Of a stretch of 44,866 bases of DNA, positions 26,948-35,821 are shown piece after piece. The notes below the pieces were generated by a model. It did no database searches and had not been told where the DNA came from. It was given only the letters and a program-made list of their open reading frames with translations. Source of the stretch: Tepidamorphus sp. (GTDB lineage Bacteria; Pseudomonadota; Alphaproteobacteria; Rhizobiales; Tepidamorphaceae); NCBI GenBank assembly GCA_028280885.1, contig JANQKY010000055.1, forward strand, positions 1-44,866, read 5' to 3'. The position numbers and the translations under genes are program-made. Positions within the stretch are counted from its first letter, which is position 1; each line of letters starts with the position of its first letter.

Positions 26948-27142
26948 GGATCTGCTCTGAAATTGCATCTCAAACTGATGGCAAAATATGGAATTTCACC
27001 CTTCAAAAGTCAATGAACGACACTTTCAACCCCTTGAGCAAGCAGGGATCAACAGGCTTGCGAACAGAACGCAGGCGTGGCCGCCGGGCAAAACGGTTTT
27101 CCGCGGGCATCGGCGGCGACCGGACTGTCTCCACCGTCGCGT

Positions 27143-28234
27143 CTACCTCACCCGAAACTTGTCCGGCGCACGCATTTTCTTGCGGATCCAGACGCCGGAC
27201 TTCTTCAGGCGCGACGTGCCGTCGAAGGCCTTGTCCTGGCAGGCGCCAGGCTGGAAGACGGCGCCGGAGCGCCAGTCGTCGGAGAAATTCCAGTAGGCCC
27301 AGCTGATCTTTCGCTTCTTCATCACGTTGAGAAAGCGCGCGGATTGCGCAAGATCGTTCTGGCCGTCGCCGGAATAGGTCTGCAGGCCGAATTCGGACAC
27401 GAAGACGGGAATGTGCTGCGCCGCGCGGTCGAGCGCCTGGCGATAGTGGTCGCGGTGCGAGGCCGCATAGAAATGAAAGCTGTAGAGGACATTGTCGGCA
27501 TCGACCGGGTCGTCGATGATGTCCTGCTCGCTCCAGCCATGCGCAAGCCCCATCGACGACCAGCCGGGCGTCCCCAGAAGCAGGATCGCGTCGGGATCGC
27601 GCTTGCGGATGACGGGGATCAGCGCCTCGTGATAGCTCTTCACCAGATCCCAGGTGACGTGTTCGCCGTTCGGTTCATTGGCGAGTTCGTAGATGACGTT
27701 GACACGCTTGCGGTTTCGCTTGACGAGCCAGTCGAAGAAGGATTTGGCGCGGTCCAGGTTGTGATAGGGATCGCCGGGGGTCAGGATATGCCAGTCAATG
27801 ATGACATAGAGCCCGCGCCGCGTCGCCCGCTTGATGGCCGTGTCGACGAGATCCCGGAACTTTCTCGGATTGGTCTCGTAGCCGCCCTCCTGCACATAGA
27901 GCGCGATGCGCACGACATCGGCTCCCCAATCGTCGGCCATCGCGTCGAAGGCCCTCGGCGCAAGGCAGTGGGGAAACCACTGCAACCCGTGCGAGGAGAT
28001 GCCGCGCAGCTGGATGGGATTGCCGTCCTCGTTGCACAGTCGCTTGCCCCGGCAGACATGCAGCGGCCCGTTGATCGCCGCGGGACTGCCCGCCGGCATC
28101 ATGATCTCACCGGATTTTCGCTTGCCCGCCACCGCGTCCCCGGCGGCAACGGCCACCATCATCAAGACGCTGAAAACAACACAGACCACCGGGCGCAATA
28201 CAGCGCCCGGGACCAGCTTTGAACCACTCCGCAT
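27143..28234 (-). CDS. Secreted glycoside hydrolase family 5 protein (copy 1)
   Basis: The 363-residue protein has an N-terminal hydrophobic signal segment (about 13-36) and a GH5 cellulase-like TIM barrel. The acid/base is Glu187 (VIYELANEPNG) and the nucleophile Glu281 (PVFVSEFGLQ). VRIALYVQEGGYETNPRKF, YVIIDWHILTPGDPYHN and YSFHFYAASHRDHYR are the conserved barrel strands. Cys61-Cys67 and Cys332 may form disulfides. It probably cuts beta-1,4 glucan or a related polysaccharide outside the cytoplasm. It is a tandem paralogue of the gene at 28375-29439. Substrate and physiological role are not readable. Confidence 0.9.
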   Translation of the reverse strand: MRSGSKLVPGAVLRPVVCVVFSVLMMVAVAAGDAVAGKRKSGEIMMPAGSPAAINGPLHVCRGKRLCNEDGNPIQLRGISSHGLQWFPHCLAPRAFDAMADDWGADVVRIALYVQEGGYETNPRKFRDLVDTAIKRATRRGLYVIIDWHILTPGDPYHNLDRAKSFFDWLVKRNRKRVNVIYELANEPNGEHVTWDLVKSYHEALIPVIRKRDPDAILLLGTPGWSSMGLAHGWSEQDIIDDPVDADNVLYSFHFYAASHRDHYRQALDRAAQHIPVFVSEFGLQTYSGDGQNDLAQSARFLNVMKKRKISWAYWNFSDDWRSGAVFQPGACQDKAFDGTSRLKKSGVWIRKKMRAPDKFRVR

Positions 28235-28340
28235 CCGCCCCTCCAGATGGCATCCCCAGCCAACAGGGCGATGTTGCCATCAAGGGCGTTTCGATTTGAT
28301 GGGCTTCCGCTTGCGCCTGCCTGGAATCCTAAAGGTCGGT

Positions 28341-28363
28341 AAACAAAGTCTAACGACGACTTT
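28341..28363 (-). terminator. Weak terminator-like hairpin after GH5 copy 2
   Basis: On the minus strand AAAGTC-GTCGTTA-GACTTT is followed by TGTTT, 11 bp past the stop of GH5 copy 2. The 6-bp stem is AT-rich and short, so termination would be weak; it could separate the two GH5 transcripts. Confidence 0.35.
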
Positions 28364-28374
28364 TTCTTTTCAAG

Positions 28375-29439
28375 TCAATCAACTGGAAAAGCGTCATCTT
28401 CCCGCATTCGACTGCGGATCCACTTGCCCGCTTCCTTCAATCTCGCCTCGCCGAAAAACGCCCTGTCGCGACAGGCGCCGGGCTGGAACACGGCGCCGGA
28501 GCGCCAGTCGTCGGAAAAATTCCAATAGGCCCAGCTGATCTTCCGCTGCTTCATCAAGTCCAGATAAAGCGCCGACTGCTGCAGGTCGTTGCCGCCGTCG
28601 CCGGTATGGCTCTGCAGGCCGAACTCGGTCACGAAGACCGGGAGCTTCTGCGATGCCCGATCCAGCGCCTCGCGATAGGCCTCGCCATGCGACGCCGCAT
28701 AGAAATGAAATGAATAGAGGATGTTGTCGGCGTCGACCGGATTGTCGGCGATCTGCTGCTCGTTCCAGCCATGCGCGAGCCCCATCGACGACCAGCCGGG
28801 TGTCCCCAGGAGAATGATCGCATCGGGATCGTGTGCCCGGATCACGGGAATGACCTCCTCGTGATAGCGCTTCAGAACATCCCAGGTGACATCGGTGCCA
28901 TTCGGCTCGTTCGCCACCTCGTAGAGGACATTGACCCGGTTGCGGTTCTTCCGGGCAATCCGGTCGAAGAACTTCCTTGCCCGGTCGAGATTGTGGTGCG
29001 GATTGCCGGGCGTGAGGATGTGCCAGTCGACGATCACGTAGAGCCCCCGGCGGGTCGCCCGCCGGATCAGCCGGTTGACCGTCCGCTCGAACCCCTCCGG
29101 ATCGGTCTCGTAGCCACCCTCCTGGACATAGAGGGCAAGCCGCACGACGTCGGCCTTCCAGTTGTTCGCGATCGCGTTGAACGCACGCCGCGTGACGCAC
29201 GCGCCGAACCACTGCAGCCCGTGCGTGCTGATGCCGCGCAACTGGATCCGGTTGCCGTCTTCGTTGCACAGCCGCCGGTCCGCGCAGACATGCAAAGGCC
29301 CGTTGATCGCCGCCGGGCTGCCGTCCGGCATGATGATGTTTCCGGATTTGCGCTCCGCCGCGGCACCGCTTGGTCCGGCTAAAATCGCGACACCGCAAAG
29401 AAGCGCCATCCCCGCCGATAGCGCGAATCTTCGAATCAT
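28375..29439 (-). CDS. Secreted glycoside hydrolase family 5 protein (copy 2)
   Basis: The 354-residue protein has a cleavable signal peptide (RRFALSAGMALLCGVAILAG, about 3-28) and a GH5 barrel with acid/base Glu178 (VLYEVANEPNG) and nucleophile Glu272 (PVFVTEFGLQ). Well over half of the residues match copy 1 across the mature region, including ISWAYWNFSDDWRSGAVFQP and the Cys positions. The start at 29439 follows GGGGGTCGG. The 140-bp gap to copy 1 and the shared direction indicate a tandem duplication. The likely role is beta-glucan or cellulose hydrolysis; involvement in making or trimming the cell's own polysaccharide is an alternative. Confidence 0.9.
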   Translation of the reverse strand: MIRRFALSAGMALLCGVAILAGPSGAAAERKSGNIIMPDGSPAAINGPLHVCADRRLCNEDGNRIQLRGISTHGLQWFGACVTRRAFNAIANNWKADVVRLALYVQEGGYETDPEGFERTVNRLIRRATRRGLYVIVDWHILTPGNPHHNLDRARKFFDRIARKNRNRVNVLYEVANEPNGTDVTWDVLKRYHEEVIPVIRAHDPDAIILLGTPGWSSMGLAHGWNEQQIADNPVDADNILYSFHFYAASHGEAYREALDRASQKLPVFVTEFGLQSHTGDGGNDLQQSALYLDLMKQRKISWAYWNFSDDWRSGAVFQPGACRDRAFFGEARLKEAGKWIRSRMREDDAFPVD

Positions 29440-29639
29440 GGCCGACCCCCGTCGATAGCCAAGAGTTATCGACCGCTTGCGGCGCAATCAAGGCGGATTC
29501 ATGGCATTCCATCCAACCCAATACTAGCATAGATTGATTTTCCCGCGGAGTAATTCACTGTCGGGTTGGTGTAGTTCTACTATTTTGACGGCTTATTCTT
29601 TCCAATCGCTTGATCGCCAGCGCGCGCGATCCTTACCAC

Positions 29640-29700
29640 CCTGTCCGGTTCAGCGGGAACGGAGCCTTGATTTCCAGCTTGGCCATCCCCTCGGACGTCA
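29640..29700. repeat. Inverted relative of the 2.47-2.53 kb intergenic sequence
   Basis: The stretch running from CTGTCCGGTTCAGCGGGAAC to CAGCTTGGCCATCCCCTCGG is a diverged reverse complement (about 80% by eye) of the segment between repeat copies A and B near 2460-2525. A further fragment with the same core, AAACCGGACAGTAGTCC, lies at 30224-30240. This shows a dispersed repeat family present in both orientations. Confidence 0.65.
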
Positions 29701-29755
29701 TCGCCGACTTGGTCGGGGATGGCCTCGAAGGGGCGCACTCTCTCTTCGGCTGTCA

Positions 29756-29833
29756 TGCCCGAACGTGTTCCGGGCATCCATGAACACCCAAGCCAGCGAC
29801 TGTGTTCATGGATTGCCGGGACAAGCCCGGCAA
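29756..29833. repeat. Pair of short palindromes
   Basis: Two hairpins are seen. TGCCCGAACGTGTTCCGGGC plus one base lies at 29756-29776. TTGCCGGG-ACAAG-CCCGGCAA lies at 29813-29833, with the same ACAAG loop as the hairpin at 2435-2455. The surrounding 29440-30392 region (about 950 bp) holds no supported gene: it contains these palindromes, the larger repeat at about 29871-30030, and the rplQ terminator. Confidence 0.75.
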
Positions 29834-29870
29834 TGACAGCGGAGAGGGTGGCAGGTCACCAACCTCTCCC

Positions 29871-30030
29871 TCGTCATCCCGGAATTCGCGACAGCGAATA
29901 TCCGGGATCGGAGAACCCCGACGATTCGGTGTTCGCTCGGCCTCAACGACACGGGCTCTCCGATCCCGGCTCTCGCGGAGTTTGTCCTCGGGCCGCGCTT
30001 TGCGCGGACCCGTGGGCTCAGCCGGGATGC
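29871..30030. repeat. Diverged palindromic repeat related to copies A and B
   Basis: The element opens CTCGTCATCCCGG as copy B does. It contains the inverted pair CCGGGATCGGAGA (29902-29914) and TCTCCGATCCCGG (29957-29969), the counterpart of the 16-bp inner arms of copies A and B, and it ends near GCCGGGATG. The middle differs from the earlier copies, so arms are conserved better than the loop. Confidence 0.7.
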
Positions 30031-30284
30031 CGAGGGAAAGGGCATACCGCAGCGCAACCACCGCAAAGTGTCTCACGCCCCGATATATTCCGGCCCTCGA
30101 TGAATACAGTTCCCGACCAGGTCGGGGAAGACGGCCGAGGGGGTGGTTGAGTGGTGCCACATCCCTCCACCGTCATTTGCCGAAAAGTCATGCCGGGCAA
30201 TCGGTCAATCGATGTCTCCGGCGTTAAACCGGACAGTAGTCCGTCCTGACCGAGCATCGCCCCATCATCGCCGGCCATCGCCTC

Positions 30285-30318
30285 AAAACGCAAAAACGCG
30301 GAGCAAGCGCCCCGCGTT
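30285..30318 (-). terminator. Rho-independent terminator after rplQ
   Basis: On the minus strand AACGCGG and CCGCGTT form a 7-bp GC-rich stem around a 10-base loop, followed by TTTGCGTTTT. It lies about 75 bp past the rplQ stop and ends the ribosomal super-operon. Confidence 0.8.
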
Positions 30319-30392
30319 CGGATAATCCATCGGAAATGTCGCGCCCCGTTGCCCGGATTTGCGTCCCCCGAGCCGGTGACAGGACGGCAGCT

Positions 30393-30821
30393 TTACGCCG
30401 CTTCGCCTTCCTCGGCCATTTCGGCCTCGTGGCGGGCCCGGTCCTCGGCGCCCTTGGCGCTGACATCGCGATCGACCAGTTCGATCACCGCGACCGGCGC
30501 GGAATCGCCGTGCCGGAAGCCCGCCTTCAGAACGCGGGAATAGCCACCCTGGCGTTCCTTGTAGCGCTCGGCCAGCGTGTCGAACAGTTTGGCGACCGCC
30601 TGCGTGTCGCGGATCTGGCTGATCGCCTGACGCCGCGCGTGCAGGTCGCCGCGCTTGCCCAGCGTGATGAGCTTGTCGACGATGGGTTTGAGTTCCTTCG
30701 CCTTCGGCAGGGTCGTGACGATCTGCTCATGGCGGATCAGCGACGCGGCCATGTTGGCGAACATCGCCTTGCGATGGCTCGACGTACGGTTCAGTTTGCG
30801 GCCGGTCTTGCCGTGACGCAT
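30393..30821 (-). CDS. rplQ: 50S ribosomal protein L17
   Basis: The 142-residue protein starts [20 protein letters not shown] and contains [17 protein letters not shown] and [15 protein letters not shown], all diagnostic of bL17, which lies near the exit of the 50S peptide tunnel. Acidic residues and Ala dominate the last 25 positions, an extension usual in alphaproteobacteria. It is the last gene of the operon, 45 bp after rpoA. Confidence 0.98.
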   Translation of the reverse strand: MRHGKTGRKLNRTSSHRKAMFANMAASLIRHEQIVTTLPKAKELKPIVDKLITLGKRGDLHARRQAISQIRDTQAVAKLFDTLAERYKERQGGYSRVLKAGFRHGDSAPVAVIELVDRDVSAKGAEDRARHEAEMAEEGEAA

Positions 30822-30866
30822 GATACTCTCCTTGAGCGTAAGCTGACGCGCGTTTTGGCCAGCGCC

Positions 30867-31883
30867 TCAGTAGTGATCCTCGTACCGCTTGGCCAGCTCT
30901 TCGATATTCTCCGGCGGCCAGTTGGCGACTTCCATGCCAAGATGCAGCCCCATCTGGGCCAGCACTTCCTTGATCTCGTTGAGCGACTTGCGGCCGAAAT
31001 TCGGCGTGCGCAGCATCTCGGCTTCCGACTTCTGAATGAGGTCGCCGATATAGACGATGTTGTCGTTCTTCAGGCAATTGGCCGAACGCACGGACAGTTC
31101 CAGTTCGTCGACCTTCTTCAACAGCGCCGGGTTGAAGGCCAGTTCCGGCACCATCTCCTCGACGACCTCGGCCTTCGGCTCCTCGAAATTGACGAAGACG
31201 TCGAGCTGGTCCTGCAGGATGCGCGCGGCAAAGGCGACCGCATCGTCGGGACGGACCGATCCGTCGGTCTCGATGCTCATGGTCAGCTTGTCGTAGTCGA
31301 GGATCTGTCCCTCGCGGGTATTCTCGACCCGGTAGGAAACGCGACGAACGGGGCTGTACAGGCTGTCGACCGGGATCAGGCCGATCGGCGCGTCCTCGGG
31401 ACGGTTGCGATCGGCGGCGTGATAGCCCTTGCCGCTGTTGACGGTGAACTCGATGCGGATCTCGGCGCCCTCGTCGAGCGTGCACAGCACAAGCTCCGGA
31501 TTGAGCACCTGGATGTCGCCGACCGTCTGGATGTCGCCGGCGGTGACCTGGCCGGGGCCCTGCTTCTTCAGGACCATCCGCTTCGGGCCCTCGCCCTGCA
31601 TGCTGATCGACACGTCCTTGATGTTCAGGACGACGTCGGTGACGTCCTCGCGGACGCCGGGGATGGACGAGAACTCGTGCAGCACGCCGTCGATCTGGAC
31701 CGACGTGACCGCAGCACCCTGCAGCGACGACAGCAGGACGCGGCGCAGGGCGTTGCCGAGCGTCGTGCCGAAACCGCGCTCGAGCGGCTCGGCGACAACC
31801 GTGGCAAGCCGCGCTGGATCATCACCGGGGATGACATCGAGCTTGTTCGGCTTGATCAGTTCTTGCCAGTTTTTCTCAATCAC
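30867..31883 (-). CDS. rpoA: RNA polymerase alpha subunit
   Basis: The 338-residue protein has the N-terminal assembly domain ([20 protein letters not shown], about 30-50; [16 protein letters not shown] [14 protein letters not shown] near 70) and the C-terminal domain that binds UP elements and activators (about 255-320, with [17 protein letters not shown] and [17 protein letters not shown]). Translation begins at a GTG at 31883 with AGAGG upstream. A 161-bp gap to rpsK holds an extended hairpin. Confidence 0.98.
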   Translation of the reverse strand: MIEKNWQELIKPNKLDVIPGDDPARLATVVAEPLERGFGTTLGNALRRVLLSSLQGAAVTSVQIDGVLHEFSSIPGVREDVTDVVLNIKDVSISMQGEGPKRMVLKKQGPGQVTAGDIQTVGDIQVLNPELVLCTLDEGAEIRIEFTVNSGKGYHAADRNRPEDAPIGLIPVDSLYSPVRRVSYRVENTREGQILDYDKLTMSIETDGSVRPDDAVAFAARILQDQLDVFVNFEEPKAEVVEEMVPELAFNPALLKKVDELELSVRSANCLKNDNIVYIGDLIQKSEAEMLRTPNFGRKSLNEIKEVLAQMGLHLGMEVANWPPENIEELAKRYEDHY

Positions 31884-31954
31884 GGTCGAACCTCTTGAAG
31901 CTTGGGCGTATGCCGCGCGGTGTCGGGGGCTATCTCTGTCCCGCGCGGTATCCG

Positions 31955-31991
31955 GCCGGTAAGATTTCCAACGAAATCCTTGAAGGCCGGC
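31955..31991 (-). promoter_or_regulatory. Stem-loop in the rpsK-rpoA intergenic leader
   Basis: GATTTC (31963-31968) and GAAATC (31973-31978) pair around CAAC, and GCCGG (31955-31959) pairs with CCGGC (31987-31991) to extend the stem across an internal loop. It lies in the 161-bp space before rpoA, which is long for this operon. It might modulate rpoA translation or mRNA processing; no U-run follows, so it is not a terminator. Confidence 0.4.
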
Positions 31992-32044
31992 GAATTACCG
32001 ATCGGCCCCGCGGTCTGATGAAGACCCGGTCCCGGACCCGGCCC

Positions 32045-32434
32045 TTAGACCCGGCGCCGCTTGCGCGGGCGGCAGCCATTGTGCGGGATCGGCGTCACGT
32101 CACGGATGGCGGTGATGGTGAACCCGGCCGCCTGCAGCGCGCGCAGCGCCGATTCACGACCCGATCCGGGGCCGCGAACCTCGACCTCGAGCGTCTTCAT
32201 GCCATGCTCGGCGGCCTTCTTGGCGGCATCCTCGGCAGCCATCTGGGCGGCGAACGGCGTCGACTTGCGCGATCCCTTGAAGCCCATCGCACCGGCCGAC
32301 GACCAGGAGATCGCGTTACCCTGGGCATCGGCGATCGTGATCATGGTGTTGTTGAACGTCGCGCTGACATGGGCGACGCCGGAGGTGATGTTCTTGCGCT
32401 CGCGGCGACGGACGCGCGTGGTATCTCTGGCCAT
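32045..32434 (-). CDS. rpsK: 30S ribosomal protein S11
   Basis: The 129-residue protein begins with the variable [19 protein letters not shown] and continues with the uS11 core [38 protein letters not shown] and [15 protein letters not shown] at the C-terminus. It lines the mRNA exit region of the 30S platform. Spacing to rpsM is 49 bp. Confidence 0.99.
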   Translation of the reverse strand: MARDTTRVRRRERKNITSGVAHVSATFNNTMITIADAQGNAISWSSAGAMGFKGSRKSTPFAAQMAAEDAAKKAAEHGMKTLEVEVRGPGSGRESALRALQAAGFTITAIRDVTPIPHNGCRPRKRRRV

Positions 32435-32483
32435 CTATCTCGTTCCTTAAACGGTCATGCCTGCCCTCTTCGGGGCGGCCGTC

Positions 32484-32852
32484 TTACTTCTTCTTGCCGG
32501 CGATCGGCTTGGCCGGACCCTTGCGGGTGCGCGCGTTGGTGTGCGTGCGCTGGCCGCGGACAGGCAACCCGCGACGATGGCGCAGGCCGCGATAGCAGCC
32601 CAGATCCATCAGGCGCTTGATGTTCATCGCCACCTCGCGGCGCAGGTCGCCCTCGACGATGTAGTCGCGGTCGATCGTCTCGCGGATCTGCAGAACGTCG
32701 GCATCCGACAATTCGTTGACGCGCCGCTCCGGCGGAATGTTGTTCTTGTCGCAGATTTCCTTGGCTTTGGCCGGGCCGATGCCATGGATATAGCGCAGCG
32801 CGATTTCCACGCGCTTGTTGGTCGGGATGTTTACACCTGCAATACGGGCCAC
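32484..32852 (-). CDS. rpsM: 30S ribosomal protein S13
   Basis: The 122-residue uS13 starts [20 protein letters not shown] from a GTG at 32852 with GGAG nine bases upstream. The [20 protein letters not shown] stretch contacts the 50S subunit and tRNA, and the tail [11 protein letters not shown] is basic. It is the first gene of the alpha operon. The 203-bp upstream gap carries a promoter-like element and two hairpins. Confidence 0.99.
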   Translation of the reverse strand: MARIAGVNIPTNKRVEIALRYIHGIGPAKAKEICDKNNIPPERRVNELSDADVLQIRETIDRDYIVEGDLRREVAMNIKRLMDLGCYRGLRHRRGLPVRGQRTHTNARTRKGPAKPIAGKKK

Positions 32853-32872
32853 GTTCGTCGCTCCAATTGGGT

Positions 32873-32891
32873 CCGGTCCCTTTTGGACCGG
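32873..32891 (-). promoter_or_regulatory. rpsM leader stem-loop next to the ribosome binding site
   Basis: CCGGTCC and GGACCGG form a perfect 7-bp stem with loop AAAAG on the minus strand. It stops about 10 bases before the TTGGAG ribosome binding site of rpsM. Its position suggests a role in controlling initiation of S13 translation. Confidence 0.5.
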
Positions 32892-32924
32892 CCTGCCTGC
32901 TACCTTCTAAAGACCTGCCCGCAA

Positions 32925-32971
32925 CGCAAAACAGGGTGTCCCGGCCTTGCTCTTAAGACCGGAGGACACCC
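32925..32971 (-). terminator. Terminator- or attenuator-like hairpin between adk and rpsM
   Basis: GGGTGTCC (32934-32941) pairs with GGACACCC (32964-32971), with further CCGG/CCGG pairing inside. On the minus strand TGTTTTGCG follows. It would end transcription from the spc operon after adk, or, if transcription starts at the promoter just upstream, act as an attenuator in the rpsM leader. Confidence 0.6.
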
Positions 32972-33002
32972 GTCGGGTCGATTCCAAAACGGTAACACCG
33001 CT

Positions 33003-33031
33003 GGATATCGTAACGCCGCGGGTTTCGTCAA
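33003..33031 (-). promoter_or_regulatory. Candidate sigma-70-type promoter of the alpha operon
   Basis: On the minus strand TTGACG (33026-33031) is followed by a 17-bp spacer and ATATCC (33003-33008). TTGACG is a strong -35 box for alphaproteobacteria; the -10 is imperfect. It sits 25 bp after the adk stop. Start of transcription would be near 32996, about 145 bases before rpsM, upstream of both hairpins. Confidence 0.5.
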
Positions 33032-33055
33032 CCTCTCTTCAACCGCAAATTCCCG

Positions 33056-33637
33056 TCAGGCCTCCGCCTTTTCGAGAACCGCGACAATCTGTTCCGAGAC
33101 CGCATCGATATCGGCCATTCCGTCGACGGCGCGCAGCTGGCCCTTGTTCCTGTAGAACGAGATCAGCGGCGCGGTCTGGGCGTGGTAGACATCGAGCCGG
33201 GTCTTCAGCGCATCGGCATTGTCGTCGGCGCGCGGCCCGCCGGCCGTCTCCCGCGCCCGCTTTTCGATGCGCTCGATCAGGATCGTGTCGTCGACGGAAA
33301 GTTCCACCACCCCGTCGAGCGCCATGCCCTTGTCTTCCAGGAGCCCCTCGAGCGCTTCGGCCTGCGCGACCGTGCGCGGAAAGCCGTCGAGGATGAAGCC
33401 GTTCGCGCAATCGGGCTCGTCGATGCGCTGGGAAATGATCTCGACGACCACCTCGTCCGGCACCAGATCGCCGCGCGCCATGATGTCCTTGGCCGCAAGC
33501 CCGACCGGCGTCTTAGCCGCGACGGCGGCGCGCAGCATGTTGCCGGTCGAAAGCTGCTGGATACCGTAGCGCTGCGCGATCCGCTCGGCCTGCGTTCCCT
33601 TGCCGGCTCCCGGCGGCCCCAGAAAGATCAGCCTCAT
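33056..33637 (-). CDS. adk: Adenylate kinase
   Basis: The 193-residue enzyme interconverts ATP+AMP and 2 ADP. It starts [20 protein letters not shown] (P-loop) and has [32 protein letters not shown] and [20 protein letters not shown]. The zinc-binding LID domain of long adenylate kinases is replaced by a short loop, usual in alphaproteobacteria. Its start overlaps the secY stop (ATGA), so the genes are translationally coupled. Confidence 0.98.
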   Translation of the reverse strand: MRLIFLGPPGAGKGTQAERIAQRYGIQQLSTGNMLRAAVAAKTPVGLAAKDIMARGDLVPDEVVVEIISQRIDEPDCANGFILDGFPRTVAQAEALEGLLEDKGMALDGVVELSVDDTILIERIEKRARETAGGPRADDNADALKTRLDVYHAQTAPLISFYRNKGQLRAVDGMADIDAVSEQIVAVLEKAEA

Positions 33638-34971
33638 CTGTTCCGTCTCCCCCCTCGCAGGCGCGCCTTCTTGACGAGCCCCTCGTATTGATGCGCCAGC
33701 AGGTGACCCTGCACCTGCGATACGGTGTCCATTGTCACCGAGACGACGATCAGAAGCGAGGTTCCGCCGAAATAGAACGGCACGTTCCAGGCCGTGACCA
33801 GGAATTCGGGCAACAGACAGACGAGGGTCAGATAAATCGCACCGACCACGGTTATGCGAGTCAGCACATAGTCGATGTATTCGGCCGTGCGCTCGCCGGG
33901 ACGGATGCCGGGGATGAAGCCGCCATGCTTCTTCAGGTTGTCCGCCGTGTCGGCCGGATTGAACACGACCGCGGTGTAGAAGAAGGCGAAGAAGATGATG
34001 CCGGCGGCGTACAGCAGCATGTAGAGCGGCTGGCCGTGGCCGAGCAGCGCCGTCACCGTCGTCAGCCAGCCCGGTCCCTGGCCGCTGGAGAAGTTGGCGA
34101 CCGTGATCGGCAGCAGCAGCAGCGAGGAGGCGAAGATCGGCGGAATGACGCCGGCCGTGTTCAGCTTCAGGGGCAGATGCGAGGATTCGCCCTGGAACAT
34201 CCGGTTGCCGACCTGGCGCTTGGGATATTGGATCAGCAGCCGCCGCTGGGCCCGCTCCATGAACACGATGAAGGCGATGACCAGGACCGCCATCACGATG
34301 ATGGCGAGGATGATGACCGTCGAAATCGCGCCCTGGCGACCGAGTTCGAGCATGCCGGCAATGGCCGCGGGCAGGCCCGCCACGATACCGGCGAAGATGA
34401 TCAGCGAAATGCCGTTGCCGACGCCGCGCTGGGTGATCTGCTCGCCCAGCCACATCAGGAACACGGTGCCGCCGGTCAGCGTGATGACGGTGGAGATGCG
34501 GAAGAACCAGCCCGGATCGTTGACGACGGTGCCGGCGCCTTCCAGCCCGATGGCGATGCCATAGGCCTGAAGGGCGGCGAGGAACACGGTGCCGTAGCGC
34601 GTATACTGGTTGATCTGCTTGCGGCCCTGCTCGCCCTCCTTCTTCAGCTGCTCAAGATGCGGCGACACCGCGGTGAGCAGCTGAACGATGATCGAGGCCG
34701 AGATATACGGCATGATGTTCAGCGCGAAGATCGCCATGCGGCCGACTGCGCCGCCGGCGAACATGTTGAACATGCCCAGGATGCCGGAAGACTGCTGCTG
34801 GAACAGGTCTGCGACGGCCTGCGGATTGATGCCCGGCAGCGGGATATAGGTCCCGAGCCGATAGACAAGCAGCGCACCCAGGGTGAACCAGATGCGCTTC
34901 TTCAGCTCCGTCGCCTTGGCGATCGCGCCGAAATTCAGGTTAGCCGCAAGTTGTTCCGCTGCTGACGCCAT
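33634..34971 (-). CDS. secY: Preprotein translocase subunit SecY
   Basis: The 445-residue channel protein of the Sec translocon has ten transmembrane helices. It begins [20 protein letters not shown] and shows [32 protein letters not shown], and [20 protein letters not shown] before the sixth and seventh helices. Length and order are normal for the spc operon. It is 82 bp after rplO and overlaps adk by 4 bp. Confidence 0.98.
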   Translation of the reverse strand: MASAAEQLAANLNFGAIAKATELKKRIWFTLGALLVYRLGTYIPLPGINPQAVADLFQQQSSGILGMFNMFAGGAVGRMAIFALNIMPYISASIIVQLLTAVSPHLEQLKKEGEQGRKQINQYTRYGTVFLAALQAYGIAIGLEGAGTVVNDPGWFFRISTVITLTGGTVFLMWLGEQITQRGVGNGISLIIFAGIVAGLPAAIAGMLELGRQGAISTVIILAIIVMAVLVIAFIVFMERAQRRLLIQYPKRQVGNRMFQGESSHLPLKLNTAGVIPPIFASSLLLLPITVANFSSGQGPGWLTTVTALLGHGQPLYMLLYAAGIIFFAFFYTAVVFNPADTADNLKKHGGFIPGIRPGERTAEYIDYVLTRITVVGAIYLTLVCLLPEFLVTAWNVPFYFGGTSLLIVVSVTMDTVSQVQGHLLAHQYEGLVKKARLRGGRRNR

Positions 34972-35053
34972 GTCTGTCCTCGCTGCGCCCGAGCCTTAAA
35001 AGCCCGAGTGGCCTCTACCTTGGTGAAGGCTTCAGGCGCCGCTAACGGTCCCT

Positions 35054-35557
35054 TCAGCCTTCGGCTGTCGCTTCGGCCGCCTTGGCGGCCTTCTTCGGCA
35101 GAGCAGCGATCTCGACGCTGCCACCTGCCTTCTCGACCGCCGCGATCGCGTTCTTCGAGGCGCCCTGCACCTCAAACGACACCTTGGCGGTCAGTTCGCC
35201 GTCACCGAGCAGCCGGACACCGTCCTTGGTGCGCCGCGCGACACCCGCCGCGATCAGCGCCTGGGACGTGACCACCTGGGCCCCGTCGAGCTTGCCCGCG
35301 TCGATGGCGGTCTGCACCCGGTCGAGGTTCACCACGGCGAACGACTTTGCTGAGATATTGTTGAAGCCGCGCTTCGGCAAGCGCCGATGCAGAGGCATCT
35401 GGCCGCCTTCGAAGCCCTTGATGGCGACGCCGCTGCGCGACTTCTGGCCCTTTACGCCGCGTCCGGCGGTCTTTCCGAGCCCGGAACCGGGTCCACGGCC
35501 CACGCGCTTGCGCGAATGGCGGGCGCCAGCCTTGTCGGCGATCTCGTTGAGTTTCAT
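35054..35557 (-). CDS. rplO: 50S ribosomal protein L15
   Basis: The 167-residue uL15 starts [20 protein letters not shown] and has [40 protein letters not shown] and the C-terminal domain ending in an Ala/Lys-rich [12 protein letters not shown]. It is a late-assembly 50S protein. Gaps are 23 bp to rpmD and 82 bp to secY. Confidence 0.98.
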   Translation of the reverse strand: MKLNEIADKAGARHSRKRVGRGPGSGLGKTAGRGVKGQKSRSGVAIKGFEGGQMPLHRRLPKRGFNNISAKSFAVVNLDRVQTAIDAGKLDGAQVVTSQALIAAGVARRTKDGVRLLGDGELTAKVSFEVQGASKNAIAAVEKAGGSVEIAALPKKAAKAAEATAEG

Positions 35558-35580
35558 CTTCTATCCGCTCCTCGAGCCGA

Positions 35581-35778
35581 TCACTTTTCCTCGACGACGC
35601 GCACCAGGTGCGCGACCTTGCCGATCATCCCACGAACCGCCGGCGTGTCCTCAAGCGTGCGACGCCGGTGCATCTTGTTCAATCCAAGCCCGACCAGCGT
35701 TGCGCGCTGGTCCGCCGGGCGACGGATCGGCGATCCGATCTGCTCGACCGTGATCGTCTTCTTGCTCTTCTCGGCCAT
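35581..35778 (-). CDS. rpmD: 50S ribosomal protein L30
   Basis: The 65-residue uL30 reads [20 protein letters not shown] and [20 protein letters not shown], the full family signature, and ends LVRVVEEK. The start at 35778 (MAEKSKK) matches the family; the open frame extends 21 codons upstream into the intergenic gap without homology. Confidence 0.97.
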   Translation of the reverse strand: MAEKSKKTITVEQIGSPIRRPADQRATLVGLGLNKMHRRRTLEDTPAVRGMIGKVAHLVRVVEEK

Positions 35779-35821
35779 CAGACCGTCTCCTTCAACTGGC
35801 TGCCTTTGGGAACCGGCTGCC

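Noticed and set aside
27060..27142. Terminator after the first GH5 gene
   Set aside because: CCGCC/GGCGG pairing is possible but arms are poor, and no U-run follows on the minus strand.
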